47,168 nucleotides of DNA. Source: Myxococcales bacterium (GTDB lineage Bacteria; Myxococcota_A; Polyangia; GCA-2747355). The notes under the pieces were generated by a model, which was given only the letters and a program-made list of their open reading frames with translations, ran no database searches and was not told where the DNA came from. The stretch covers positions 1 through 47,168 of the forward strand of contig JAGQIK010000371.1 in assembly GCA_020431405.1 (NCBI GenBank), in the 5' to 3' direction. Of the stretch, positions 27,490 to 36,434 are shown one piece after another (within the stretch, counting starts at the first letter, position 1; each line of letters opens with the position of its first letter). The position numbers and the translations under genes were made by a program.

Positions 27490-29265
27490 TCAGCCCTGTT
27501 TTTCGAGCGGGTAGACCTTGACCTCGACGCGCCGGTTCTTGGCGTGGTTCATCGGGTCGTTTTCGTCATAGGGCTTCTTCCAGCCCATACCCTCCACCGA
27601 GAACTGGTTCGGGTTGAGCGACTTGAACTTCTTGACCAGCGCCTCCTTCACGGCGCGCGCGCGGTTGAGCGACAGCTCGCGCACGCCCGAGAACGGCACC
27701 TTGCCCTTCATCGACGAGTCGGTGTGGCCCTCGATGACGATGCGCGCCGCGCCGTACTGGCCGGAGAGCTTGCCGATCTCTTCCAGCAGGAACGGCACGT
27801 TGGGGTCGTAGAGGATCTGCTTGGTCTTGCCGTCCACCGTCTTGGTGACCATCTTCCGGATCTCCCAGCTGTTGGGATAGAAGTGGATCGTGATGGTCTT
27901 GGTGAGGATCTCGCCCGACTCGGCCTTGATCGTCGTCACCGACTTGGGCGTGAAGCGGACGTCGTACTCGTTCTTCTGGTTGGCGTACTTGGCGACCTTG
28001 CCGAGCTTCTTGATGATCGAGAAGTCCATCACCTTGTCGAAGCTGACCTTGTCGGCCGCCTTGACCTTGCCCATGCGCTGGTAGAGGTAGTAGGCCGTGT
28101 CCCAGGTGCGCTCGAAGTTGGCCGGGTTGTTCTGGTTCAAGAAGAACTCGCGGTTCTCGGCGTAGTTGGTGCTGTGCGCGTCGCCGAGCATGCCCATCGC
28201 TTCTTTGGCCGGCAGGTTGAACGCCTTGCCCATCAGCGTGGCGACCTTGGGCTTGTTGGTCGGATCCTTGAGGTCGATCATCGCGTCGAAGATGCCGCGC
28301 ACGATGCCTTCGAGGATCGGCTTGTGGTCTTTGGCGAAGTCGGCGCGCGCGAACCACACGTCGGCGATGAGCTTGTTGGCCGTCGCCGTCGAGACGATCA
28401 GCTTGTTGCCCTTGATCTTGGACAGGTTGTAGATGTCCGGCGCCCACGAGACGCAGGCGGCGATGTTCTTGTCGGCGTTGAACGCGGCGGCGGCCTGGAA
28501 GGCGTCGCCGGTGTACTTGAACTTGACCTCGGCCGGCTGCACGCCGGCGTTGATCAGCGCGTTGAGCAGGAAGAACTCGGACGGCGAGTTCTGCGCCAGC
28601 GCGATGGTCTTGCCGCGCAGGCCGTTGACGTTCTGCACGCCGCCGCGCGCGACGATGCCGTCACCGCCGTTGGACCAGTCCACCTGCTGATAGACGCGCG
28701 GCATGATGCGCGAGTCCTTGGAGAAGCCCTCCATCATCAGCGGGATCATGTCGAGCGTGGCCCAGCCGATGTGCACCTTGCCCGAGGCGTAGGCGTCGCG
28801 CATCTTGACCGGGTCGTCGATGAGCACCAGGTGCAGCTTGAAGGGCTTGCCGTTGCCGTCCTTCCAGACCTTGCCCGGCTTGAGCCCGTTGTTGGCGAAG
28901 ATGATCGGCGCCCAGCCGGCCCACACGTTGAGCGCGAACTTCACCGTGCGGCCCTTCATCTTGTCGTACTTGGAGATGCCCTTGACCGGCGGCAGCTTCG
29001 ACGACGCGACGAACTTGTACTCCTTGACCGTCGTGTGCGCCTTGCCGTCGGGCGCCTCGACGGACTTGCCGCTGCCGGCGGCGGTGCCCTTGTTCTTGCC
29101 GCGGATCTTGTCGAGGGCGTTCTTGTCGATCTTGGCGCTGGTGCCAGAGCCGGACCCGCCGCCCTTGGGCGCGAGGATGCCGGCCTTGTAGAGCGCGAAG
29201 CCTACGAGGCCGAGGATCACGACGACGACGATGACGTAGAACAGAGGCTTGGGCTTGCCTGCCAT
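27490..29265 (-). CDS. Membrane-anchored substrate-binding protein fused to an OmpA domain
   Basis: This 591-residue protein has three parts. Residues 8-28 form an uncleaved TM anchor (FYVIVVVVILGLVGFALY) without lipobox. After a Gly/Ser/Lys linker, about residues 105-430 form a NitT/TauT-type periplasmic binding domain (FALNVWAGWAPIIF, IGWATLDMIPLMM and CVSWAPDIYNLSK). About residues 455-590 are an OmpA-like peptidoglycan-binding domain with the ligand residues in place: GHTDS (513-517), LSLNRARAVKEAL and NRRVEVKV (577-584). So the binding protein is pinned between the inner membrane and the cell wall. OmpA-tailed binding proteins are known as annotations, but the function of the tail is unclear. 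It shares an operon with pspA, the permease and the ATPase. Confidence 0.9.
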   Translation of the reverse strand: MAGKPKPLFYVIVVVVILGLVGFALYKAGILAPKGGGSGSGTSAKIDKNALDKIRGKNKGTAAGSGKSVEAPDGKAHTTVKEYKFVASSKLPPVKGISKYDKMKGRTVKFALNVWAGWAPIIFANNGLKPGKVWKDGNGKPFKLHLVLIDDPVKMRDAYASGKVHIGWATLDMIPLMMEGFSKDSRIMPRVYQQVDWSNGGDGIVARGGVQNVNGLRGKTIALAQNSPSEFFLLNALINAGVQPAEVKFKYTGDAFQAAAAFNADKNIAACVSWAPDIYNLSKIKGNKLIVSTATANKLIADVWFARADFAKDHKPILEGIVRGIFDAMIDLKDPTNKPKVATLMGKAFNLPAKEAMGMLGDAHSTNYAENREFFLNQNNPANFERTWDTAYYLYQRMGKVKAADKVSFDKVMDFSIIKKLGKVAKYANQKNEYDVRFTPKSVTTIKAESGEILTKTITIHFYPNSWEIRKMVTKTVDGKTKQILYDPNVPFLLEEIGKLSGQYGAARIVIEGHTDSSMKGKVPFSGVRELSLNRARAVKEALVKKFKSLNPNQFSVEGMGWKKPYDENDPMNHAKNRRVEVKVYPLEKQG

Positions 29266-29350
29266 CGGGGAGCTCCTGCTGCAGAAGTGAACGGAACGTG
29301 AGAAAGAGGCCGCGGCCCGAAGACGTCTTGCAGAGAAGTCCTGCTATCGG

Positions 29351-29372
29351 GCCGCCGCTGCGCGACGGCGGC
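29351..29372 (-). other. GC-rich hairpin between pspA and the binding-protein gene
   Basis: GCCGCCG (29351-29357) and CGGCGGC (29366-29372) form a 7-bp stem with an 8-nt loop, 5 bp beyond the pspA stop. There is no T-run. It may reduce read-through and set a ratio between PspA and the transporter, which is a guess. Confidence 0.35.
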
Positions 29373-29377
29373 GCTGA

Positions 29378-30136
29378 CTAGTTGCCCTCTTGCACCTTGG
29401 CGGCTTCGCTGACGCCGAGCTGCTTGTCGCTGCTGCCGATGTCGGACGTCTCGGCGGTCTTGAGCCCCATCTCGACCTCGAACTTGCTGAGCAGGTCCTC
29501 GGCCATGGCCTCTTCCATGCGCTCTTCGGCTTCGATCTGCTCGATGCCTTCGTCGGAGAGGTCGGCCGCCACGCGCACCTTGGCGCGGTTGAGGTCGATC
29601 TTCTCCTGCACGATGTTCTCGAGCTCGCCGAAGTCGGTGGTGACGTCGAAGTTGAACGTGCGCGACAGCTGCGCGATCTCGGCCTCGGCCTCGCTCATCT
29701 TGAGGTCGGCCTCGTACTTTTTGATCTTCTCGCGAACGTCGGCCAGCTTCTTGGTCGCGTTCTTGATCTTCTTGACGTTGTTGTTGTACGCCTTCTCGTG
29801 CATCGAGAGCTGCTCTTCGTTCTCGGCGAGCTCGCTCTGATGCTTCTGCAGCTGGATCGCCAGCTGTCCCGCGGTGGCGCGATCGCCGACCTTGAGATAG
29901 GCGCGGATCTTCGCCTCGACCTGGGCGATGGCCTTCTTGTTGAGCACCACCTGGCGCTGCACCTTCTCGACCAGCGCGCGGTACTGCTCGAGGCCCTGCC
30001 GGCCGTCCTTCATCTGGTCGACGGCCCGGTCGTACTCGAGCTGCATTTGTGCGATGGGATCCTTGGTCCAGAACCAGTTCGCCATCTTGTTGAACTGCGC
30101 GCGGATGGAATTGCCCAGCTTGCTGAACGCGCCCAT
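29378..30136 (-). CDS. pspA: PspA/IM30 (ESCRT-III-like) membrane-stress protein
   Basis: This 252-residue protein is almost entirely charged coiled coil, as in PspA/Vipp1. It begins with an amphipathic helix (FSKLGNSIRAQFNKMANWF), the membrane-insertion element of this family, followed by the long hairpin helices (AIAQVEAKIRAYLKVGDRA, QKHQSELAENEEQLSMHEKA). A C-terminal extension of about 30 residues (SDIGSSDKQLGV) goes beyond the usual PspA length. Family members form rods and rings on stressed inner membranes and help keep the proton motive force. Start is at 30136 with GAGGGGG upstream. It heads the operon with the ABC module and has its own promoter in the 79-bp gap after the kinase gene. 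Confidence 0.88.
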   Translation of the reverse strand: MGAFSKLGNSIRAQFNKMANWFWTKDPIAQMQLEYDRAVDQMKDGRQGLEQYRALVEKVQRQVVLNKKAIAQVEAKIRAYLKVGDRATAGQLAIQLQKHQSELAENEEQLSMHEKAYNNNVKKIKNATKKLADVREKIKKYEADLKMSEAEAEIAQLSRTFNFDVTTDFGELENIVQEKIDLNRAKVRVAADLSDEGIEQIEAEERMEEAMAEDLLSKFEVEMGLKTAETSDIGSSDKQLGVSEAAKVQEGN

Positions 30137-30171
30137 GAAGACCCCCTCGTATAAACGCCGGTTTGGGCGGC

Positions 30172-30201
30172 AGTATAGCCACCTTGGGCCAGCGAAAACA
30201 A
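30172..30201 (-). promoter_or_regulatory. Promoter candidate of the pspA operon
   Basis: On the minus strand TATACT (30177-30172) is a strong -10 match. An upstream TTGTTT (30201-30196) lies 18 bp away and is a weak -35. A start near 30165 would give a 30-nt leader ending in GAGGGGG. No sigma-54 site is present, unlike the enterobacterial psp operon. Confidence 0.45.
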
Positions 30202-30215
30202 CGGCTCCCGGGGCG

Positions 30216-31748
30216 CTAGCAGGGCAGCGTCAGCGTGAACGTCGAGCCCTCGCCGAGGGTGCTCTGCACGTCGACCTGGCCGCCGTGGCTCTTGGCGACG
30301 GTCTGCACGATGGCGAGCCCCAGCCCGGTGCCGCCGCGCTCCACCTCGGTGGTGAAGAAGCGGTCGAATATCTTACGCTGGTTGGCTTCGCTGATCCCCG
30401 GTCCGAGGTCCGATATCGCCACCACCAATCGATGGGGCTTGTGGGCCAGGTCGATGCGCACGACGGCGTCTTCGGGGCTGACGCGGATCGCGTTCTCGAC
30501 GATGGCCACCAGCGCCGAGCGCAGGTGCGAGCGGTTGCCGTGGTAGGGCAGCTCGGCGTTGGCGCCGGCGACGACCACCTGGCAGCGGGCGCCGGTGGCG
30601 AACTGCTGGCCGACCTCGCGCACGAGCTCGGCGAGGTCGAAGGGCGCGCGCTGCTCGAGGGTCGCTTCGATGCGCGAGATCTCGAGGATGCGCGTCACCA
30701 GACGATCGAGGCGCTGGGTGTCGCTGAGGATGTTGGCGAGGAAGCGGCGGCGCACCTCGGGGTCGTCGCCGGCGTCCTCGAGCAGCTCCGCCGCGCCGCG
30801 GATCGACGTCAGCGGCGTCTTGAACTCGTGCGAGATGTTGGCCGCCATCTCGGAGATGTACTGCGCGCGCGTATCGAGCTGCTCGACCATCTGGCCGAAG
30901 GCGCGGTCGAGCTCGCCGATCTCGTCGGGGCGCTGGCTGGCGCTCAGCTTGATCGAGCGGTCGCCGGCGGCGATGCGCTTGGCGTCGCGCGTCAGGCGCG
31001 CCAGCGGGCGCGAGATGGTCCAGGCCAGAAAGAGCGTGCTCAGGATCGTCACGCCGAGGGCTACGGCGAGGATCGTCAGCAGCGTGCGCCGCAGCCGATG
31101 CATCGACTGGTGCACCGGCACCGTCGAGCGCGTGATGTAGACGGCGCCGAGCACGCGGCGTTTGTGCATGATCGGCATCGCGACGAACAGGTACACGCGC
31201 TGGATGCGCTCGTGGATGCGCGTGGCGGTGCCGAGCTGCCCTTTGAGCGCGGCGCGGATCTCGCGCCGGTTGTCGATCGGCCCTGGATTGGTCTTGCCGG
31301 GATGGCGCCGCTCGACCCGCCCGCGTGATCCGTAGAGCCAGCTGCGCACGGCGGGCTCGGGCCCCTCTGGCGGTCCTTTGCCATGCGAATCGGCGACGAC
31401 GGTACCCGATTTGTCTACCAGCCGGATCCGCATCCGCGTTCGCTTGGCCGCCGCCCGCAACGCCGGTCTCAGAAGACCGAAGCGCGGTCTGTCCAACGTG
31501 CCGATGCCGGTGCCCGTGCCCGTGCCCGCGCGCGCCCCGACGGTCTTCTCCAGCACGGTGCGCAACAGCTCCGCCTGGTGCTTCATGTCGCGCTCGAGCG
31601 AGCGCAGGCTCTCGCGCTCGTAGGTGCGCGCCCACTCGAGGCCGACCACCGGCACCAGCACGATCACGCCGTTGACTATCAACAAGCGCGTGCGGATGCG
31701 AACCAGCTCGGTGAGTAATCGGCGCCAGAAGCCGCCGCGTTCACTCAC
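30216..31748 (-). CDS. Sensor histidine kinase with HAMP domain
   Basis: This is a 510-residue inner-membrane kinase. TM1 (about 20-39) and TM2 (about 222-244) bound a periplasmic sensor of about 180 residues that contains a [10 protein letters not shown] slippage tract. HAMP (about 245-297) leads into the HisKA box ([11 protein letters not shown], His307) and the HATPase with N, G1, F and G2 boxes ([26 protein letters not shown]). All catalytic motifs are intact. GTG at 31748 overlaps the regulator stop by 8 bases, so the pair is translationally coupled. The stimulus is unknown. Its stop is 80 bp from the pspA start on the same strand, so it may control that operon. Confidence 0.92.
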   Translation of the reverse strand: MSERGGFWRRLLTELVRIRTRLLIVNGVIVLVPVVGLEWARTYERESLRSLERDMKHQAELLRTVLEKTVGARAGTGTGTGIGTLDRPRFGLLRPALRAAAKRTRMRIRLVDKSGTVVADSHGKGPPEGPEPAVRSWLYGSRGRVERRHPGKTNPGPIDNRREIRAALKGQLGTATRIHERIQRVYLFVAMPIMHKRRVLGAVYITRSTVPVHQSMHRLRRTLLTILAVALGVTILSTLFLAWTISRPLARLTRDAKRIAAGDRSIKLSASQRPDEIGELDRAFGQMVEQLDTRAQYISEMAANISHEFKTPLTSIRGAAELLEDAGDDPEVRRRFLANILSDTQRLDRLVTRILEISRIEATLEQRAPFDLAELVREVGQQFATGARCQVVVAGANAELPYHGNRSHLRSALVAIVENAIRVSPEDAVVRIDLAHKPHRLVVAISDLGPGISEANQRKIFDRFFTTEVERGGTGLGLAIVQTVAKSHGGQVDVQSTLGEGSTFTLTLPC

Positions 31749-32433
31749 TCGAGCGGGCCTTGTAGCCGAGGCCGTGCACCGTCTCGATGGGGTCGTAGCC
31801 GCACTTTTTGAACTTGGCGCGGATGCGGCGCACGTGCGTGTCGATGGTGCGGTCGGTGATGTGGTGATCGAGGCTGTAGACCTTCTCGACCAGCACCTGG
31901 CGCGTCATCACCTGGCCAGGGCGTGTCAGCAGCGACTGCAGCACGGTGAACTCGGTGACGGTGAGCAGGATCGCCTCGCCGCCGCAGCTGACCTCGTGGC
32001 GAGCCGGGTCGAGGCGCACCGGGCCGACCTCGAGCGGTCGCGGGGCGTCGTCCTCGGCGTCGGCGCGGCGCGCGCTGCCGCGGCGCAGCACGGCGCGAAC
32101 GCGGGCGACCAGCTCGCGCGGCGAGAAGGGCTTGGCCAGGTAGTCGTCGGCGCCCAGCTCGAGGCCGACGATGCGGTCGATCTCGTCGCCCTTGGAGGAC
32201 AGGAAGACCACCGGCAGGTCGGTGGTCTGACGCAGGCGGCGGCAGACCTCGATGCCGTCGAGCTCGGGCATCAGGATGTCGAGCACCACCAGGTCGATGC
32301 CGCCGCGCTGGGCGCGCCTCAGCCCGGCCTCGCCGTCGGCGCACAGCTCGACCGCGAAGCCCTCTCGCTCGAGAGCGAACTGCACGACCTCACGAATGTT
32401 CTTGTCGTCATCGACGACGAGGATGGTGGGCAT
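31741..32433 (-). CDS. OmpR-family response regulator
   Basis: This 230-residue regulator has a receiver domain with the acid pocket (VVDDD), phospho-acceptor Asp52 (LVVLDILMP) and Lys101 (LAKPFSP). A C-terminal winged-helix OmpR/PhoB domain follows (RTIDTHVRRIRAKF). The start at 32433 has GAGGAG 4-5 nt upstream and leads straight into the first strand. It partners the kinase gene, which overlaps its 3' end. Order and domain make-up are of the CreB/ChvI kind, but target genes are not known. Confidence 0.93.
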   Translation of the reverse strand: MPTILVVDDDKNIREVVQFALEREGFAVELCADGEAGLRRAQRGGIDLVVLDILMPELDGIEVCRRLRQTTDLPVVFLSSKGDEIDRIVGLELGADDYLAKPFSPRELVARVRAVLRRGSARRADAEDDAPRPLEVGPVRLDPARHEVSCGGEAILLTVTEFTVLQSLLTRPGQVMTRQVLVEKVYSLDHHITDRTIDTHVRRIRAKFKKCGYDPIETVHGLGYKARSSE

Positions 32434-32436
32434 CTG

Positions 32437-32465
32437 CTCCTCGCTGCGCGCGAGGGGCCAATATA
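32437..32465 (-). promoter_or_regulatory. Promoter and hairpin near the regulator start
   Basis: On the minus strand TATATT (32465-32460) is a good -10; no convincing -35 is seen. CCTCGC (32455-32450) and GCGAGG (32444-32439) form a 6-bp hairpin whose 3' arm overlaps the GAGGAG ribosome site (32442-32437). It might mask the site in mRNA. Confidence 0.35.
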
Positions 32466-32550
32466 ACGTCTCGGCGTGGGCCTGCACACCTACCAGGCTA
32501 GCGAGGGGATCTTGCAGCCCGGGGGCGGACTTATGGCAAGACCGTGACGG

Positions 32551-33270
32551 TCACTCCACCCGCACCAGCTCGCCTTCGGCCAGCGTCGCCACCAGGCGCG
32601 CCACGCCGTCGTCCACTGGCGCCGCGTCGGCGTGCTCGAACGTGACCATCACGCGATACTCGCCGCGCCCCCAGCGCGGGTAGCTGCCGATGCGCACGCC
32701 GTCGAGCGCGGCTTCGAGCTCGGCGAGCCGCACGGCGATGTGGCTCTCGCGCACGTCGAGGTACACGCGGCGCACGACCAACGGCGCGCCGCCGATGGTC
32801 GGCGCGATGGCGTCGATCTTGGCGGCGAAGATCTGCGGCACGCCAGGCAGGATGTAGACGTTCTCGAAGCGCATGATCGGATAGGGGCCGCCGCCGAGCA
32901 GCTGCGTGCCGTCGACGACCTCTGACATCTTGAGCGCCGGGTCATCGGGCGCGGCGCCGATCTCGCGCGTGAGCAGCGCGACGAGCTCCGGGTGGCGCAC
33001 CACCGGGCGGCCGAAGGCGGCGGCGATGGCGGCGACGGTGCGATCGTCGTGTGTCGGGCCCACGCCGCCCGAGGTGAAGACGTGGTCGAAGCGCTCGGCT
33101 TGGGCTTTGACCGCGGCGCCGATCTCCTGCGGGTCGTCGCCGATGACGATGATGCGACCGAGGCGCACGCCACGACGCGCGAGCATCGCGATGAGGTGCG
33201 GCGTGTTGGCGTCCTGCACCTTGCCGGACAGGATCTCGTCGCCGATGATCACGGCGCCTGCGGTCTGCAT
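32551..33270 (-). CDS. CinA N-terminal / MoCF-fold protein
   Basis: This 239-residue protein has the molybdopterin-binding (MoCF_biosynth) fold of CinA and related proteins: AVIIGDEILSGKVQDANT at the start, SGGVGPTHDD in the nucleotide loop, and the YPIMRFENVYILPGVPQIF segment. It lacks the CinA C-terminal deamidase domain, so it is the stand-alone type. Homologues have nucleotide or FAD pyrophosphatase activity in some organisms, including FAD-synthase-associated forms. Its start is ATG at 33270 and it stands alone between two signalling genes. Confidence 0.85.
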   Translation of the reverse strand: MQTAGAVIIGDEILSGKVQDANTPHLIAMLARRGVRLGRIIVIGDDPQEIGAAVKAQAERFDHVFTSGGVGPTHDDRTVAAIAAAFGRPVVRHPELVALLTREIGAAPDDPALKMSEVVDGTQLLGGGPYPIMRFENVYILPGVPQIFAAKIDAIAPTIGGAPLVVRRVYLDVRESHIAVRLAELEAALDGVRIGSYPRWGRGEYRVMVTFEHADAAPVDDGVARLVATLAEGELVRVE

Positions 33271-33334
33271 CGCGTGAGTCTACGTCAGCTGTGAGCCCGC
33301 GGCGACCTCGTGCTCGTGCTCGCGCGCGTGCTCG

Positions 33335-34822
33335 TCAGCCCGGGCTGCGGCGCGCGGCGAGCAGCCGCGCGAGCACCACCAGCAGGTCGTAGGGGCGGAA
33401 GGGCTTGCCGAGGAAGGCCGCGCGCGGCGGCAGCGCCTCGAGGTCGGTGGACTGGGCGCCGACAAAGCCCGAGGTCAGCACCGTCGGCACGTCGCTCTCG
33501 TCGAGCAGCGTCGAGCCGTAGCCGTCGGGCAGCAGCACGTCGCTGACGATCGCGTCGAAGCTGCCCTCGGACAGAAGCTGCCGGGCGGCGGCGAGCGTGC
33601 TCGTCGTAGACAGCTCGTAGCCGTGCATGCTGAGCGCGAACCCGAGCGACTGTCGCAGCGCCGCGTGGTCTTCGACGAGCAGCACGCGCGCGCCTTCGAA
33701 GCGCGGAGGGCGCTGTCTCAGCGGCGCGCCCTCGCTGTGGGAGCGGTCGAGCAGCGGGAGCTCGATCGTTACGGTGGTGCCTTCTCCGGGGCGCGATTCG
33801 AGCGCCACTTGTCCGCGCACCGCGGTGACGATGTCGCGCACCGAAGGCAAGCCCAGGCCCGTGCCGCGGTCGGCCGACTTGGTGCTGTAGAACGGCTCGA
33901 ACGCGCGCTCGGCGATGTCGGGCGCCATGCCCGCGCCCTCGTCGCGCACGGTCAGGCGCGCGACGGTGCCGTCGGTGCTGGTCTCGACGTGGATCGTGTC
34001 GCCGCTCGACGACGCATCCTGCGCGTTGGTGATCAGGTTGAGCAGCAGCTGGCCGACCTGCGCCGCGTCGAGCCCGATCCATGCGCCGCCGGCGGTCATC
34101 TTCACGCGCAGCCTCAGGTCATCGCGCAGCACGCGCCGCAGCACGGGGTCAAGTCGCTCGAGCTCGACGTCGAGACAGCACGCCTTGCCCTGCGCGACGC
34201 GCTTGCCCGAGAGGACCAGCAGCTGGTCGGTGAGGCCGCGCGCCTGCTCGGCGCACTGCAGGATCGTGTCGACGTGGTCGCGCTCGGCGGGCTCGGCGAG
34301 CTCGTCGAGCAGCAGGTCGGCCGAGACCATGATCGCCGAGAGCAGGTTGTTGAAGTCGTGCGCCACGCGACCCGCGAGCCGGCCGGCGGTCTCCATTCGC
34401 TGGCGCTCGTGCGCCATCGCCAGCGCCTGGCGCTGTCGCGTGATGTCTTGCACGGTGCCGAGGCTGCCGACGTGCTCGCCGCCGTCGTTGACGATGGCTT
34501 GCACGGTGGCGTGGACCCAGCGCTCGCTGCCGTCGTCGTGGCGCACCCGATACTCGACATCGATAACGCCGAGGTCGTGCTCGTAGGCGTGCACCGCGCT
34601 GCGCAGCATCTCGGCGTCGTCGGGGTGCACGCGGCGCGCCCAGCCGAAGCCGAGCATCGCCTCGCGCGTGCAGCCGAACATCGCCGCCAACGCGTGATTG
34701 GCGTAGATGCAGCCGCGCTCGGGGTGGTCTATGTAGACGCCTACTGGCGCGTCGCGCAAAACGTCATCGAGCAACGCGTTCCCGAGCAGATCCTGAAGCG
34801 CTTGGCGAAACTCCAACGCCAA
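33335..34822 (-). CDS. PAS hybrid histidine kinase with receiver
   Basis: This is a 495-residue soluble kinase. A PAS domain (about 12-130: PVGVYIDHPERGCIYANHAL, with PAC strands to VQDITRQR) leads to a HisKA box AHDFNNLL (His155), a HATPase (NLITNAQDAS, DEGAGM, GTGLGL) and a C-terminal receiver (VLLVEDH, Asp428 in VSDVLLPDG, Lys473 in LGKPF). No TM segments are seen, so it senses a cytosolic signal through PAS. The receiver has no output domain, so it passes phosphate to another protein or is self-regulatory. Start is TTG; 34822 and 34816 are both possible, and the latter has a better spaced GGGAG. It is divergent from the amidase gene. Confidence 0.9.
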   Translation of the reverse strand: MALEFRQALQDLLGNALLDDVLRDAPVGVYIDHPERGCIYANHALAAMFGCTREAMLGFGWARRVHPDDAEMLRSAVHAYEHDLGVIDVEYRVRHDDGSERWVHATVQAIVNDGGEHVGSLGTVQDITRQRQALAMAHERQRMETAGRLAGRVAHDFNNLLSAIMVSADLLLDELAEPAERDHVDTILQCAEQARGLTDQLLVLSGKRVAQGKACCLDVELERLDPVLRRVLRDDLRLRVKMTAGGAWIGLDAAQVGQLLLNLITNAQDASSSGDTIHVETSTDGTVARLTVRDEGAGMAPDIAERAFEPFYSTKSADRGTGLGLPSVRDIVTAVRGQVALESRPGEGTTVTIELPLLDRSHSEGAPLRQRPPRFEGARVLLVEDHAALRQSLGFALSMHGYELSTTSTLAAARQLLSEGSFDAIVSDVLLPDGYGSTLLDESDVPTVLTSGFVGAQSTDLEALPPRAAFLGKPFRPYDLLVVLARLLAARRSPG

Positions 34823-34838
34823 CTCCCGGTCGATAGGT

Positions 34839-34844
34839 TAGCGT
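34839..34844 (+). promoter_or_regulatory. -10-like TAGCGT before the amidase gene
   Basis: TAGCGT lies in the 50-bp divergent gap, 28 nt before the amidase ATG at 34873, with AAGGAA between them. The same hexamer occurs before the E1 alpha gene. No -35 is evident. Confidence 0.3.
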
Positions 34845-34872
34845 AGGCCGCCCGCGAGACGAAAGGAAGACC

Positions 34873-36363
34873 ATGGCGTTCCCCGAGTACGAGAGCTTCG
34901 ACGCGCTTGGCCTGGCCGAGCTGGTGCAGCGCGGCGAGGTCAGCGCCGCCGAGCTGGTGGAGGCCGCCATCGAGCGCATCGAGGCGCGCGACGGGCGCGT
35001 CAACGCCGTGGTGGTCAAGCTCTACGAGCGCGCGCGCGCACGCGCCGCCGGCGACATCGACCACGGACCGTTTCGCGGCGTGCCGTTCATCGTCAAGGAT
35101 CTCGAGCAGGCGATGGCCGGCGTGCCGACCAACAACGGCAGCCGCTTCTGGCAGGGCTACGTGCCCGAAGAGGACGGCGAGCTTTACCGGCGCTGGCGTG
35201 GCTCGGGCATCGTGACGGTGGCCAAGAGCAACACGCCGGAGCTGGGGCTGGTGCCCGTCACCGAGCCCGAGCTGTTCGGTCCGACCAACAACCCGTGGGA
35301 CCCCAGCGGGCAGCGCACAGCCGGCGGCTCGAGCGGCGGCTCGGCGGCGGCGGTGGCGGCGGGCATGGTGCCGATGGCCTCCGGCGGCGACGGCGGCGGC
35401 TCGATCCGCATCCCCGCCTCGTGCTGCGGGCTGTTCGGCCTCAAGCCGACGCGCATGCGCACGCCGCCGGGGCCCGTGGGCGAGCGCTGGGGTGGCTTCG
35501 CCATCGAGCACGTCATCTCGCGCAGCGTGCGCGACAGCGCGGCGATGCTCGACGCGACACATGGCGGCGAGCTCGGCGCGCCGTATCAGGTGCTGCCGCC
35601 AGGACGGCCGTTCCTCGACGAGGTCGGCGCCGAGGTCGGTACGCTGCGCGTGGGCTTTCACGACGAGCCGGTCTTTCCCGCCGAGGTGCATGCGGACTGC
35701 AAGGCCGCGGTGGAGGACGCGGCGAGCCTCTGCGAGCAGCTCGGCCACCGCGTCGAGCGCGTCTCGCCGCGCCACGACCAGAAGACGCTGGCGCTGGCAT
35801 TTCTGACCTGCGTTGCCGGGCACACGGCCGCAGGGCTGGCCGAGGCCGAGCGCGTGCGCGGCCGCCGCGCCAAGGCGGGCGACTGGGAGACCAACACCAA
35901 GCTGGTGGAGCTGCTCGGACGCGCGCTCAGCGCGGGGGATTTCGTCGCCGCCGAGAAGACGCTGCAGGACGAGACGCGCCGGCTGGCGCACGCGCTCGCC
36001 GACTACGACGTGATCCTCACGCCGACCCTCGGCCAGCCGCCCATCGCGCACGGCGCGATGAAGGCCGTCGGCGTCGAGCGCAAGCTGCAGGAGCTGGTGG
36101 CGCGCGCCAACCTGCCGGCGGCCACCAACCTGCCGGGCATGCTCGAGCGCGCGGTGGAGCGCGTCTACAACTTCATCCCGTTCACGCCGCTGGCCAACTT
36201 CACCGGCCAGCCGAGCATGTCGGTGCCGCTCTACTGGAACGGCGCCGGGCTGCCGGTGGGCAGCATGTTCACCGCGCGTTTCGGCGACGAGGCGGTGCTG
36301 TTCCGGCTCGCGGCGCAGCTCGAGCAAGCGCGCCCGTGGGCCGAGCGCCGCCCGCCGCTATAG
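34873..36363 (+). CDS. Amidase-signature family hydrolase
   Basis: This 496-residue cytosolic enzyme has the Ser-cisSer-Lys triad region of the amidase signature family. Lys75 lies in FIVKDLEQ, the cis-Ser in [14 protein letters not shown] (about 151-164), and Ser177 in [19 protein letters not shown]. Length fits GatA-like amidases, but no gatB or gatC lies nearby, so it more likely hydrolyses small amides than tRNA-bound Gln. A good AAGGAA site precedes the ATG. The gene is followed by the E1 alpha/beta pair 71 bp later, which may or may not be in the same transcript. Confidence 0.9.
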   Translation: MAFPEYESFDALGLAELVQRGEVSAAELVEAAIERIEARDGRVNAVVVKLYERARARAAGDIDHGPFRGVPFIVKDLEQAMAGVPTNNGSRFWQGYVPEEDGELYRRWRGSGIVTVAKSNTPELGLVPVTEPELFGPTNNPWDPSGQRTAGGSSGGSAAAVAAGMVPMASGGDGGGSIRIPASCCGLFGLKPTRMRTPPGPVGERWGGFAIEHVISRSVRDSAAMLDATHGGELGAPYQVLPPGRPFLDEVGAEVGTLRVGFHDEPVFPAEVHADCKAAVEDAASLCEQLGHRVERVSPRHDQKTLALAFLTCVAGHTAAGLAEAERVRGRRAKAGDWETNTKLVELLGRALSAGDFVAAEKTLQDETRRLAHALADYDVILTPTLGQPPIAHGAMKAVGVERKLQELVARANLPAATNLPGMLERAVERVYNFIPFTPLANFTGQPSMSVPLYWNGAGLPVGSMFTARFGDEAVLFRLAAQLEQARPWAERRPPL

Positions 36364-36369
36364 CTGTCA

Positions 36370-36398
36370 TACGGCGCCCGCGTGGCGGGTGCTAGCGT
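36370..36398 (+). promoter_or_regulatory. Possible terminator hairpin and -10 before E1 alpha
   Basis: An imperfect GCGCCCGC/GCGGGTGC hairpin (one G-T pair) is followed by TGCTAGCGT with hexamer 36393-36398, 36 nt before the ATG at 36435. It fits an amidase end plus a new start, but each part is weak. Confidence 0.3.
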
Positions 36399-36434
36399 GC
36401 GTTCGACCGAGCAACCATCGAGGAGGCGCAGCCG

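Noticed and set aside
27544-29301. 585-residue plus-strand frame over the binding-protein/OmpA gene
   Set aside because: It has no domain signature. The minus strand encodes an unmistakable binding-protein/OmpA fusion.
30137-30215. Sigma-54 promoter for pspA, as in enterobacteria
   Set aside because: A CTGGCC segment is present but no TTGC element follows at the right distance; a TATACT -10 explains the region better.
34741-36327. 528-residue minus-strand frame over the amidase gene
   Set aside because: Antisense to the intact amidase signature; His/Arg/Ala-rich with no motif until its end.
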